Source of the DNA: Palaemon carinicauda
Taxonomy: Eukaryota; Arthropoda; Malacostraca; Decapoda; Palaemonidae
Assembly: GCF_036898095.1 (NCBI RefSeq)
Contig: NC_090751.1
Location: forward strand, 88,233,147 to 88,297,146
Length of the DNA stretch: 64,000 nucleotides
Reading direction: 5' to 3'
Shown piece by piece: positions 12,697-24,051 of the stretch. The notes under the pieces are model-generated. The model was not told where the DNA came from, did not search any database, and saw only the letters and a program-made list of their open reading frames with translations. Both the position numbers and the translations under genes were made by a program. The first letter of the stretch is position 1; every line of letters begins with the position of its first letter.

Positions 12697-13016
12697 CAGC
12701 CCTGGCTCGCTTCGCGCGTAATTAATTATTACATCACCTCCGTATGTTCTGGGAAGCGGTACATATTGCGCTATGTGCGTTTGCCGTCCGGGCGAGTATT
12801 TTGGTGTAACCTTCATTCACACTAAACCATGCTCTACGAGTAGGCTATATTGGTTAATGAACTAACAAAAATTATTCACATACTGATATTTGCTCAGCCG
12901 TGGCTCGCTTCGCTCGCAATTAATTATTACATCTCCATATGTTCTGGGCAAGAGTTACATATTGCGCGTTCGCCGCGTTGGCGAGCATTTTGCTGTATCC
13001 TTAGTTTACACTGAGC
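12697..13016. repeat. Pair of diverged direct repeats, about 197 bp apart
   Basis: A block beginning CTCAGCC.TGGCTCGCTTCGC, with the shared sequences AATTAATTATTACATC, TATGTTCTGGG and TTACATATTGCGC, occurs at about 12,697 and 12,894. The intervening sequence is unassigned. Confidence 0.6.
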
Positions 13017-13155
13017 TTAAATCTATAATGGCTTACCTTAATAGTCGAAGTCGGAATACCCAAAATTAGGAGTGAAAACTGGCTCTGCCATTTGAGATAC
13101 CCCGCTGACTTCTGCTTGTTCTGTAAAGCCACTATCATCATCATCATCATTAAAT

Positions 13156-13768
13156 GCTAAGCTACAACCCTAGTTGGAAAAGCAGGGTGCTATAAGCCCA
13201 GGGGCCCCAACAGGGAAAATAGCCCAGTGAGGAAAGGAAATAAGGAAATAAGGAAAAATAGAACATTTTAGGAATAGTAACAATATTAAAATAAATATTT
13301 CCTATTAAAACTATAAAAACTTTAACAGAACAAGAGGAAGAGAAACTAGATAGAAAAGTGTGCCCAAGTGTACCCTCAAGCAAGAGAACTCTAACCCAAG
13401 GCAGTGTAAGACCATGGTACAGAGGCTATGGCACTACCCAAGAATAGAGAACAATGGTTTGATTTTGGAGTGTCCTTCTCCTAGAAGAGCTGCTTACCAT
13501 AGCTGAAGAGCCTCTTCTACCCTTACCAAGAGGAAAGTAGCCACTGAACATTTACAGTGCAGTAGTTAACCCCTTGGGTGAAGAAAAATTGTCTAGTAAT
13601 CACAGTGTTGTCAGGTGTATGAGGACAGGAGAATCTGTAAAGGATATGCCAGACTATTCGGTGTCTGTGTAGGCAAAGGGAAAGAACCGTAACCAGAGAG
13701 AAGGGTCCTATGTAGTACTGTCTGGCCAGTCAAAGGACCCCATAACTCTCTAGCGGTAGTATCTCAAC
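13156..13768 (+). repeat. R1 dispersed repeat, full-length copy
   Basis: A 613-bp copy of R1, matching 1728-2353 from the GCTAAGCTACAACCCTAG opening to the TAGCGGTAGTATCTCAAC end. It is preceded by a short (ATC)n tract (13,135-13,150). It lies against, and probably truncates, the Merlin-like transposase relic. Confidence 0.8.
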
Positions 13769-14516
13769 TAGGCCCTGTTTGTGAGGTATGGCCAATCATT
13801 CCTGGTTCCATGTTAAAGCCACTAGGTCCTGAGTTGGTTGTGTGCCCAAATGGCAGATGCAATTTTCCAGCAGCAAGAAAGAACTGGTACAGCAACTCTT
13901 TGTAGTTAGGGACAGACCTTATAAATATATAACGAGAGATGTATTGCTTATAGTACTCTCTCCAAACACCAGACTTCAAAACATACGACTCAATGTCCAT
14001 CCATAACCGTTCGATGTTCTGGGTATAGATTTCTGGATTTTGAGGGTTCACAAAGTCGTCTATGGTTTATAATCAAATACCTGTACCATTATTCACTAAT
14101 TTTCTTGTATGTGACCCACTCGTCACTGACTTTTTTTCTACCAGGCCATAAGTACTTTTGAATAAGAAGAATTAATGTTGGAGCGGCTTATGTGGAGTTT
14201 CGATTAGTGTCACTGCAAAAAATCTCTGGGACGAGCTCTGTACCGCCAAAATCCCATACACCAGGAATTTTTCGACCACGTCCATATTTTGACTTGATAA
14301 TCTTCGACTCTTCGATTTCATCAAAAATGTCTGGCCCTCCAATTGATGGCTGGTTTTCAGCAAAATTTTCAGTTACCTTGGAAAAATAGCCCCTCCAATT
14401 AACACTAGCTTCAGCAACCAAATTTAGGTTCCTGATACTGTAACATCTAAGTGAGTAAAACCTTTCTGTAACCACAGGTTCACAAAAAGGATTAACTTCC
14501 ACGGTTCGAAATGACC
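13764..14516 (-). pseudogene. ISXO2/Merlin-like DDE transposase relic
   Basis: Minus-strand fragments match the ISXO2-like transposase domain used by Merlin DNA transposons. The N-terminal half (14,516-14,172) has NWRGYF, then IGGPDIFDEIEES, then SKYGRGRKIPGVWDFGG. These align with the usual IGGP...EIDES and KYxRGR...WVFGG motifs, but the first catalytic Asp (EIDES) is Glu here. The C-terminal half (14,060-13,764) has FVNPQNPEIYTQNIERLW, the usual HTQ.IE..W motif. Stops and frameshifts lie between (14,060-14,170). DIRS-A interrupts it at 14,516. I could not recognise the rest of the transposase on the far side of DIRS-A. Confidence 0.7.
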
Positions 14517-14812
14517 GTTGTTCCGTAACTGACATACAAACCACGCTATTTAATATGGGTAATTACTTTCGGCGTATCTGAAATGACGAGCCATTAGAAT
14601 TTTAACAAGGGTTTACTACCACACCGCTAGTTAGCGGGGACTAGGGAGGGTAGCTTGCTCCCCCCCCCCACACACACCTGTGCTTGAGCTCACTTTGCTC
14701 TCGGCTCGGGTGGTAGTCAGACGTGTCCGCTGTCACTCTCGCCTTCTTTGACAGCCATTGTTAATGTTTTTTGCTTTTCCTTTGACAGGTGTGCGTGAAG
14801 TTGGCCTCTGCT
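14517..14812 (+). repeat. DIRS-A left terminus (ITR) and leader
   Basis: The first 30 bases (GTTGTTCCGTAACTGACATA...) match the left tips of DIRS-B and, more weakly, DIRS-F. The inner part (from GCTATTTA, including CGCTAGTTAGCGGGG and GGTAGCTTGCT) is the inverted repeat of the right end. The leader ends in a pyrimidine-rich tract and ACAG at 14,785-14,788, which looks like a 3' splice site ahead of the gag start at 14,813. Confidence 0.75.
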
Positions 14813-17800
14813 ATGCGAAAGTGTCCTGGATCACCCGACCGCCCTTGTGGGACGTATATGTCGGTGGTCGATACGGACCCTCACACCCTATTTCCTTATT
14901 GTAGGGCCCAGCGGTGTGATAGAAATAAAGTGTGTAGGGAGTGGTCTACCTCCCAGTGGGAGAGGTTTTTTACGGTGCCGTAAAAAGAAGTCCAAACAGG
15001 ATATTTCTCCTTCGAAAGTTTCTTAGAAAGGAGAAAATCCCAAGGGCTCTTCTTCCGTGGCCCAAACCTTCTCCGAAGCTCCCACTCGATCAGTTTCTTC
15101 CGAGAAACTGTCGTCGAGTGGTAGCGTAGGCCATAGTTCTGTTGCCCGATCTCGGGGTTTGGGAGAGAGAGTTGCCGCCCATAGCGAGGCAGCTCCTCCT
15201 CCTCCCCCGGGTTAGTATTTGAATATGCTTGTAACTAATGATGATTTGTTTCAGCTTTGGGCTTCCTTGGAGCTTGAGGGTTCGCCCTCCAAGGAAGCCT
15301 TATTTGACATGATCAGGTTGGGGGCCGCTGTCAAACAATTGCCGACTTTAGCAGAGGTTGATCCTCTGTCTATCATCGACGTTATCGTGGCAAAGGCTTC
15401 CGATGAGTTATATCAAACCTCTGCTTGTGATGATCCTGATGTAGCTGAAGGCTTATTTCCCCCTTCTGAACATCCTTCGAGGGAGGAACAAAGTCCAACG
15501 GTCTCTCCTGCCAGCGATTCTCCCCCTCGGGGGAGTTCACTAACAGAGACTCATCTTCGGAGGACTGTTGATGGTCAGCCCGCTGACCACACGGCCCCCA
15601 GAGGGCATATAAGGCGTAAAGCCCGCCCTCCTCTTCGCTGTAGAGGCCTTCCTTCACCTCACAGGGGTGTTAGGAGGCGCCTCTTCGGTTCATTGTCACC
15701 GCAGAGGAACCTTGCCGTCGTTCTCCGATTCTCCTAGCTACAACCCTGGTCCACTCTGCAGATCATTCGCGATCTCCTTCGGTGGAAGGTCGTCCTTACA
15801 AAGGGCACGCCGACCTTCCACCCGTCAGACCTGCTGACCTGCAGTCGCCGTTCCTGGCTGCTGACGCGCTGTGGGCGCCATCGCATCCCGTTGTAAAACG
15901 GGCAACGGTCCCTTCGGGGCATCAAGGATGTATGCGCAAGTTAGGGCATACATCCCTTATGCGCCAGGTCTCCTCTGCGCGCCAATGATCACCTGCGCGC
16001 CAGCGCTCACCCTCGCTCCAGATCGCCATCATCCTGCTGCGTGCCATGCTTGCTTTTGTTCTCCTACGTACCAGTACTCTCCTGCGCGCCAGCTCTCGCC
16101 TACGCGCTAATGATTTCCTGTGCGCCCACGATCTTCTGATCTGGGCACAGTGGGGAAGTTAACTTCTTCCCCTGCTCGCCAGTGCTCACCAACGTGGCAG
16201 CTATCGCCAACGCGCCATCGGTCCCCGCCTGCGCGCCATCCTTCGCCAGTGCTCCCTCGCACGCAGTCTCCGACGCGTGCCCTGCGCGCCCACGCCCATC
16301 ACCACAGCCAGATGTACGCTCTCATGCGCGCCCACGCGCAAGGGATGTGTCTCCAGGGCGCGCGGGCCCAACGTTATCGCCCGCACGGGCTCTTCGGCCG
16401 GACCCTGCGCGCCCACAGTCTCCCGCCCGCGACCCAGGGAAATCCCAGGGCATTTCCCATCGCGCGAGTGCCAGCACGCTCCCCAGCGCGCTCCCCAGCG
16501 CGCTCCCCAGCGCGCTCCCCAGCGCGCTCCCCAGCACGCTCCCCAGCGCGATCCCACCTGCGAGACTGCAGGACAATGCGCGGCAAGGTCATGCGCCCCC
16601 CCCCCCCCCTCCCCCCGCGCAAGCGCTGAACAGTGCGCTCGCCGGCGGGAGGGAGGATTCCGGATAGGTCCAGGGACTTTTCTTCTCCTTCATCTTTTCA
16701 GGCGAACGCCCCTTTGGTAACTCCTCTTAGGGATCAGTCGATCCCCTTCCCTCCAGAGGGAGTGTCTGACAGCACAGCTGTCAGTCAGCAGCCTTGGTTT
16801 GGGTTCCTGGTCAGAGCGGTCATGCAGGCTTTTAAGCCTGTTCTCTCTGAGCTGGGCCACAAATCATTGGCAGCTACTACTCCCCTGAAGAGGAAGAGAG
16901 GAGTGTCGAACATGGTAACTTCTCCGAGGGCGAAGCTGACTCCTCGTAAGTCCTTGAGGAAAGCTTCCTCACCCCCCCCCCCAGACTTTCACTCCGTCCC
17001 CTTCAGACGAAGATTTCCCGTCCTCAGGGGAGTCACGCGAGGTGAGGCGTTCTTCCATCGCACCAATGAGGGAAACCCCACCTCGCGCTGGAAAGTCTTC
17101 TCTGGTAGGGGTGGAGAAGAGCCTCCCACCATCGTTGTTGGAGTCCTGCATCCCTCCCAGGAGGTAGTCGAAGGACGCCAAGACTTTGCTGAAGTCATCT
17201 TCAAGGCTTAGACCGGAGCCAGCCAAGCACTCGGAGAACGTCCACGAGTCCCCCCAAGAAGAGCCTTTGGGGACAGGAGACTTCGCTGCTAGCCCTTCAG
17301 GAGGGTAGCTGTAGAAGTCAGAGCATGCGATCTGGCAGGTTCTGACTCTTATGAGGAATCTCCATTGGTTTGCAGATCCAGAGATTCCCCCTCGTGAGGG
17401 CAAAGACACGGTCTTGGACAGAGTCTTTGGGACTCAAAAATCCTCAAAGGCCAGTGCGGCTTTGCCCTGGTCTCAAGGGGTTAAGAGTGCCAGAGACAAG
17501 GTCGAAGCCCAGCTCTCCAAGCTTGCCTCCTCCAGCTGATCCAGTGCCGGCAACAAACTCCACCCACCACCTCGTGTCCACCAGAGGAGGTACTTTGACA
17601 TCGTTGAGGAGACTTGTTTAGCTCTTCCCTGGCACCACTCTTTGGAAGAGCTTACCAGGGGAGTCCCTCTAGAGAGAGACTCCAACCGGCAGGTCTCGTT
17701 CTCGGCAACGGAGATCCTTAGCCAGGAGAAGGTAGCGAAGTGTGCCATGCAGGCAACTTCGTGGCTGGACATCTGGCTAGGGTCCTTAGGCATCCTGTTA

Positions 17801-18277
17801 CGTTCAGAGGACTTGTCCAAAGAAAGTACCAGGAAGGCCATGGAGACCTTTTTACTCTCGGGCACTCGTACGATCGAGTTTCTAGCCCACCAAGTCTCGA
17901 ACTTGTGGGCTAATACCATCTTGAAACGTTGAGATGCAGTGTTTGAGAGATTCCATCATAATGTCCCCAGTACCGAGATCAGCAGGCTCAGACATTCTTC
18001 CATTATGGGGAAGAACTTGTTCGAGCCTTAAAATGTGGAGCAGGCGGCTGAGAGGTGGAGAAGTCCAACCAGGAATCTCTCCTTCATAGGGCTCTAACAT
18101 CGAAGCAATATAAACCTCCAGCACCCCAGCAAGCACGTCCTACCAAGACCACGAAACCGCCAGCTACAGCGAAGACGACAGGTGTCTAAGCCCTTTCCTG
18201 TCAAGGACAAGAAAGGCAAAAAGTCCTCCTGGGGAGGAAAGCATCCTAGAGGGAGCGGCCGAGGCTGCAAACACTAG
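14813..18277 (+). pseudogene. DIRS-A gag-like ORF, decayed
   Basis: The ORF starts at the ATG at 14,813 (MRKCPGSP), by comparison with DIRS-B. The N-terminus is a Cys/His module (C-P-G-x5-C-G-T-Y-M-S then DPHTL then Cys residues) shared with B and F, here with some Cys lost. A frameshift follows at about 14,980. Other segments match B: VTNDDLFQLWASLELEG at 15,230; a low-complexity SPAR-type region at 15,800-16,600; ALPWSQGVKSAR at 17,460; QVSFSATEILSQEKVAKCAM at 17,690; and a basic GRGRGC-type end with a stop at 18,275-18,277. The likely role is structural, as a nucleic-acid-binding Gag, by analogy only. At least four frame breaks are visible. Confidence 0.7.
16477..16555. repeat. 12-bp tandem repeat inside gag low-complexity region
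   Basis: About seven units of CAGCGCGCTCCC, encoding repeated Pro-Ala-Arg-Ser in the gag frame. Since 12 is a multiple of three the frame is kept, and the opposite strand is also open, which creates long spurious ORFs. Confidence 0.85.
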
Positions 18278-18919
18278 GATTGGCCGTCCCCCTGCATGTC
18301 CACCAGTGGGGGTATGCCTACAAAGTTACACGAACAGGTGGCAGCAACTCGGGGCCGATTCCTGGACGATTTCTGTAATCAGTCAGGGATATTGCATCCC
18401 GTTCACAACATCTCTACCTCCCCTGACAGCAAATCCAGTGTCTTTGAGTTACCTTGCCATGGGATTGGCAAGGGGACAAGCCCTTCGGGCAGAAGTCCAG
18501 ACCATGTTGAAGAAGGGCGCTCTCCAAGAGGTCGTCGACGGGTCCCCAGGCTTCTTCAGTCGACTCTCTTGTAAAGAAGGCATCTGGAGGCTGGAGACCA
18601 GTCATCAACCTCTCAGCTCTGAACAGGTTTGTCAAGCAAACTCCGCTCAGCATGGAGACCACAGACACGGTCAGACTTGCAGTGAGACCGCAAGACTTCA
18701 TGTGTACACTGGACCTGAAGGACGCGTACTTCCAGATCCCAGTCCATCCATCTTCAAGGAAGTACTTAAGATTCAGCCTAGACAACAAGGTGTACCAGTT
18801 CAAGGTGCTGTGTTTTGGCCTCTCCACAGCACCACAGGTTTTCACCAGTGTTCACCCTAATATCGTTGTGGGCACAAGGGATCGGCATCCGTCTCCTCCG
18901 TTATCTGGACGACCGGCTG

Positions 18920-18933
18920 ATCCTAGCAGACTC
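18920..18933 (+). repeat. Target-site duplication, left copy
   Basis: ATCCTAGCAGACTC. It is identical to 23,069-23,082. The uninterrupted homologue in DIRS-B has a single copy at about 58,437-58,450. The first two bases could instead belong to the retroelement tail, so the duplication is 12-14 bp. Confidence 0.9.
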
Positions 18934-18939
18934 CATTAG

Positions 18940-19207
18940 AAACGTTAAGGTTATGACATCAAATAAATTTGATGTTTTGTCTGTTGATGTTTCTAATGAA
19001 CCAGAAGATGAACTGAATAAATCAGAAATTCAAGTTGAGGTCCACCATCCACCTCAACAAATAGATAAAAAGAATACAAAGAAAAAAACAAATGTAAAAC
19101 CCAACATAACAAGACCACCTCTGAAGAAACCTACAGGTATTAATGTTAAATTAAAAACTGCTAATGGGAAGACCTCATCCAAGATGTCTTCCAGAAATAA
19201 TCCATAG
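18940..19207 (+). pseudogene. ORF1 C-terminal fragment of the nested non-LTR element
   Basis: About 88 residues of Lys/Pro/Asn-rich sequence (KKNTKKKTNVKPN, then RPPLKKPTG) ending at the TAG at 19,205-19,207. The element starts mid-ORF1, so the nucleic-acid-binding N-terminal and zinc-knuckle parts are missing. 5' truncation is the usual result of incomplete target-primed reverse transcription. Confidence 0.6.
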
Positions 19208-22200
19208 TTTTCTCCTCCATTTTGCAATGGAACTGTCAGGGTTTGAGGGCGAAATATAAAGAACTTAAGCTCCTAATTCATGAGCATTCCCCCATAATTG
19301 TATGTCTACAGGAAAGTATGCTTGATTCTAACACTCCTAGTCCTCGAGAGTATGTTAGCTATAGAACACCATATAATCAACAAGCAGGGAGCCATGGCGG
19401 AAGTCACATGTACATTCGTCGAGATGTTCCCCAAATACCTATGTCTATACGTACAACCCTGCAGGCAGTTGTTGTACAAATTGATATAGGGAGAAAATAT
19501 ACAATATGCTCTCTGTATTTACCTCCAAATGATAATATTTTATATGATGATTTAGCAGAAGTCATTCAACAACTCCCTCAACCTTTTCTCTTACTGGGAG
19601 ATATGAATGGTAGACATCCTTTATGGGGTGATGTTTTGGCCAACACAAGGGGCAATATTATCTCATCAAGTGTGGAGAATAAGGATGTGGGGCTCCTTAA
19701 TACAGGAGAGCCCACGCACTTCCATGTCCAGACAGGTACTTTGTCATGCATTGACCTTTCAATTGCAAGCTCTAACTGTCTTCTTGATTTTGATTGCAGG
19801 ACATTAGATGATTGGCATACTAGTGATCATGCACCAATCATTATAAACACCAACAAGGGTCCGCCTTTGCAAAGATCGCCACGTTGGAATCTAGACAAGG
19901 CAGACTGGGTTAAATTTTCTGAGCTAAGTGAAAACTAAGGGAGAGCAGAACAGTTTGAAAGTATTAATGATGCCATAGACCTACTGAATGGAACTCTTCA
20001 TACAGCAGGAATCAATTCGATTCCCAAAACCACAGGACTATTCAAAAGACGACCAGTCCCGTGGTGGTCCTCAGAATTAACAGCCTTGCACAGAGCCACC
20101 AGAAAATCCCTGACCAGATTGCGTAGACGCCGTACTGATGAAAATTTGATATCATACAAAAAGTGTAGAGCACAGTTCCGTTGTGCCGTGAAAGAAGCTA
20201 GATGCCAATCTTGGGTGGCTTTTGTTTCCTCCATTAATAGTAGAACACCACCGTCTTCTGTATGGAGGAAAATAAAAAAAATTGCAGCCAAATTTACCCC
20301 GAACCCACCACCAGTGTTGAAAGTGAATGGTCAGTTTGTAACTGAAGGAAATGAAGTTAGTAATGCCCTGGCTGACCATTTTTCAAATGTATCGTGCAAG
20401 AGTGTAGCAGCTCCTGGTCACCAGTACAGGAGCATTGAAGAGAAGAAAATTTTAAATTTTGCAACAGGAAGGGAAGAATCGTATAATTCTCCTTTTACTG
20501 AAAGAGAACTTGATTCCGCACTCGCTACTTGCAACGATACAGCTCCTGGACCCGATGGAATTCCATATGCAATGGTTAAACATGTACATTTTAATACAAA
20601 GTTATTCATTTTAAGTATTATTAATAGAATATGGCATGATCATAGTTACCCAAGTGTTTGGGAACTAGCCATTATTTTAGCCTTTTTAAAACCTGGTAAG
20701 GACAAGTTTTTAGCAGCAAGCTATCGACCTATTGCATTGACTTCGTGTTTATGTAAAATCATGGAGAAGATGGTCAATGCAAGGCTGATGGGGTACCTTG
20801 AAAAGAAGGGTTTATCACCGATTCAATGTGGATTCAGAAAAATGCACTCAAAAACTGATGTGTTAATACGACTTGAGTCTTCTATTTGTGAAGCCTTTGC
20901 TTCCAAACAGCACCATGTGACGGTATTTTTTGACCTTGAAAAGGCATATGATGCCACATGGAGATATGGTATACATAAAACCATTCATGAATTGGGATTG
21001 AGAGGAGAGCTGCCACTATTTAATCAGGCATTTCTTTCACGTAGAGTTTTTTAAGTGAGAGTGGGGGAAACTCTATCTGAGAGTAAGTGCCAGGAAGGAG
21101 GAGTTCCTCAGGGTAGTGTGCTGAGTGTAACCCTTTTTGCACTAGCAATTAATGGGATATCCTCAGCCATTCCCCAGGATGTTCTCTCAACATTATTTGT
21201 GGATGATCTCTCAATATCATTTGCTGGCACTAGAATGGCAATGGTTGAGAGAAAAATCCAAGTCTCTATTGATAAAATTATTCAGTGAGCTGACATGAAT
21301 GGATTTAAGTTCTCGACAAGTAAAACTACCATTGTCCATTTTTGTCGTATCCAGGGAGTATATCCAGACCCAGATATATACATTAAAGGTCAACGGATAC
21401 CATGTGCAAGACAAGCTAAATTTTTAGGTTTGATATTTGATTGTAGGCTTACATGGGTTTCTCACTTAAAAGTGTTAAAAGCTAAATGTGTTGAAGCTCT
21501 GAATATCTTAAAAGTATTGTCCCATACATCATGGGGGGCAGACCGCAATACTATTTTAAAATTATACAAGGCCTTGATTTTTTCCAAAATTAGTTATGGT
21601 TGTGAAATATATTCTTCAGCCACCCCAAGCCGGTTAAAAATATTAGACTCGATACATCATGCAGGTATTAGATTGTCTACTGGAGCTTTTAAAACCTCGC
21701 CTATCCCAAGTCTCCTTGTTGATGCTGGAGAGTTACCTCTAGACCTTTACCGAATGTCTTCCATTTTTTGGTATTGGTTTAGATTGCAAAGACTCCTTAA
21801 CTCTCTAGCCTTTCAGACTGCAAGCCTTGTAAGACACGCATCATACTTTGAGTTGCACCCAAAATCTCCTCAACCTTATGGCTTTCGGGTGAAACGATTA
21901 TTAAATAGTCTGGATATAATTAGAAATAAGGTACTTCCATTCAAGGTATCATCAACGCCTCCATGGAAGTTACCAGAGATATCAATTTGTAAATATTTTA
22001 TTGGAGATAAGAAGAATATGTCAGACCTAGAAGCCAGGTCTCTTTTTAATGAACATGTTAAAGAACATAGAGGATCAACTTTTATCTATACTGATGGCTC
22101 CAAATCTGATGCTGGCATTGGATTTGGAGTACATAGTAATGGTTTTAATTGTAGAGGTGCACTTCCTCTGACCGCTTCCATATTTACTGCCGAACTGTAT

Positions 22201-22908
22201 GGCATATTAACCGCTATTGAGAAAATAGCATTGGAGAAGGAGGGTAATTTTACAATTTTTAGTGATGCAAGAAGTGTCCTTCAAGCTATAGAAGTTTTTA
22301 ATTCTAATAACCCTCTAATTTTAAAGATTTTAGAATGGCTTTTTATTATTGGACGGAGAGGTATAACAGTTCAATTTTGTTGGGTTCCAGCACATGTAGG
22401 TGTGTCTGGGAATGAGAAGGCAGATTCACTGGCTGAGAAGGCTGCATCCGAGTTGCTGCCAAGAAGGTATTCCATTCCCTGTAATGATTTCTTACCTGAC
22501 ATCAAGAAATTGGTTTGCAAAAAATGGCAACAGCACTGGGATAGCCTAGATGGCAATAAAATGAGAGAGGTAGCAAATGGCATATCTCCTTGGAGGTATA
22601 ATATGATGCCCCGAAAATGGGAGATGTCTCTTTGTCGTCTCCGTATTGGTCACACTCGGTTGACACACGAGTTTCTGCTGAAGGGCCAACACCAACCGTA
22701 TTGTGACGACTGTTTAGTACCTCTAACAGTAAGGTATTTGTTGACCGAATGCCCCAATTATAACAACTTAAGGAATAGATATTTGTTTGAGGCTCGAGGT
22801 GAGGGTGGCAGGTTCATCCTTGCCAAGATTCTTGGAAATGATGTGTCCTACTATGCAAGTGGCATTTTTAGATTTATTTCAGAAGAAGGTCTTCTGAAAA
22901 ATATTTAA
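19207..22908 (+). pseudogene. ORF2 of the nested non-LTR element (endonuclease-RT-RNase H), three in-frame stops
   Basis: One frame runs from about 19,207 to 22,908, broken only by in-frame stops at 19,936-19,938 (TAA), 21,052-21,054 (TAA) and 21,286-21,288 (TGA). Endonuclease motifs: LQWNCQGL, CLQES, LGDMNGRHPLWG, CIDLSIAS and SDHAPI. RT motifs: RPIALTSCLCKIMEKM, FFDLEKAYD, PQGSVLSVTLF and the active-site FVDD (21,196-21,207). RNase H motifs: IYTDGSKSD, FTAELYGI, FSDARSVL and WVPAHVGVSGNEKAD. The C-terminus has a CDDC...LLTECPNYNNLR zinc-type motif. There is no ATG upstream in frame; the frame opens right after the ORF1 stop region, as is common for such ORF2s. Its few lesions suggest a fairly young insertion. 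Confidence 0.92.
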
Positions 22909-23068
22909 ATTTTATGACATTCAACTTTTATGATTTTAATTGAATACTCTTTTATATTTTATTTTATTTTATTTTTGATTTTTGTATACATAAATTAAAT
23001 GTTACCGGCGTCAATGACCTTAGATGTCAGGATGCCTGAAAACTTTTAATCAATCTATCAATAAATCA

Positions 23069-23082
23069 ATCCTAGCAGACTC
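23069..23082 (+). repeat. Target-site duplication, right copy
   Basis: ATCCTAGCAGACTC. It immediately follows the AATC-type tail of the non-LTR element. DIRS-A coding sequence resumes here. Confidence 0.9.
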
Positions 23083-24051
23083 GGAGTCAGCCCTTCTCCG
23101 ACGCCAAGACAAACTTCTGGGACTTTGCCAAGATCTGGGGATCATGGTAAATCTTGAGAAGTCCTCTCTGCTTCCCAATCAAAGACTGGTTTATCTAGGC
23201 ATGATCATAGACACCAATCTCCACAAAGCCTTCCCATCAGACGACAGGATAGCAAGGCTGAGGAGGGTCGCAAGTCCTTTCCTCAGACGAGAAGAACTTC
23301 CAGCCCAATCGTGGTTACGTTTTCTCGGTCACCTCTCATCCTTGGCGTCTGGTTCCCAACGGTCGCCTCAGGTTGAGATCCCTCCAATGGCGACTCAAGT
23401 CCCGGTGGATTCAGGGTCACGATTCCCCGGACGTCATGATCTTTATGGGTCCTGCGGAACAGACGGACCTTCAGTGGTGGGTGACAGACGAGAACCTACG
23501 AAGGGGAGTGGATCTTCTCGTCCTCCCCCCGGATTTGATGCTGTTTTCAGATGCCTCAAAGAAAGGGTGGGGGGCCCACGTTCTGCAACACAGGACCTCA
23601 GGCCTGTGGTCAGAATCAGAAAAGAGCCTCCATATAAATCAGCTAGAAATGAAGGCAGTATTCTTGGCCCTTCAACAGTTCCAACAATACCTGGCGGGTC
23701 ACTCTGTGGTGGTGATGAGCGACAACACCACAGTAGTGGCTTACATCAACAAGCAAGGAGGTACCTTTTTAAAGCAGCTATCCCATCTCGCAGTAGAGAT
23801 ACTGAGATGGACCGAAGCCCACTCGATTCCACTATCGGCTCGCTTCATTCCAGGCAAGAGTAATGTGCTCGCCGACAGTCTGAGCAGAGCGTCTCAGATA
23901 GTGAGTACCAAGTGGTCTTTGGCTCATCTAGTAGCCAAGAAAGTCCTGACTTTGTGGGGTTCCCCGACTGTGGATTTGTTCGCTACAGCGCTGAACTTCA
24001 AGCTTCCTCTGGACTGCTCCCCGGTTCCGGATCCCAAGGCGCTCTGGCAAG

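Larger units (their letters stand above)
18934..23068 (+). mobile_element. Nested non-LTR retrotransposon (I superfamily, APE-RT-RNase H), 5'-truncated
   Basis: The element is 4.1 kb: an ORF1 tail, ORF2 with apurinic-type endonuclease, RT and RNase H, a short 3' UTR and an AATC/AATA-type tail. It is flanked by a 12-14-bp target duplication. Its base composition (AT-rich) differs sharply from the GC-rich DIRS host, and the DIRS sequence resumes exactly afterwards. An RNase H after the RT places it in the I superfamily (I/Nimb/Ingi-like). The Nimb-like sub-assignment is a guess from the LQWNCQGL-type start. Confidence 0.93.

Noticed and set aside
15382..17409. Several antisense open frames in DIRS-A gag, and similar ones at 54,021-56,150
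   Set aside because: They are complements of the Pro/Ala/Arg repeats and lack any recognisable motif.
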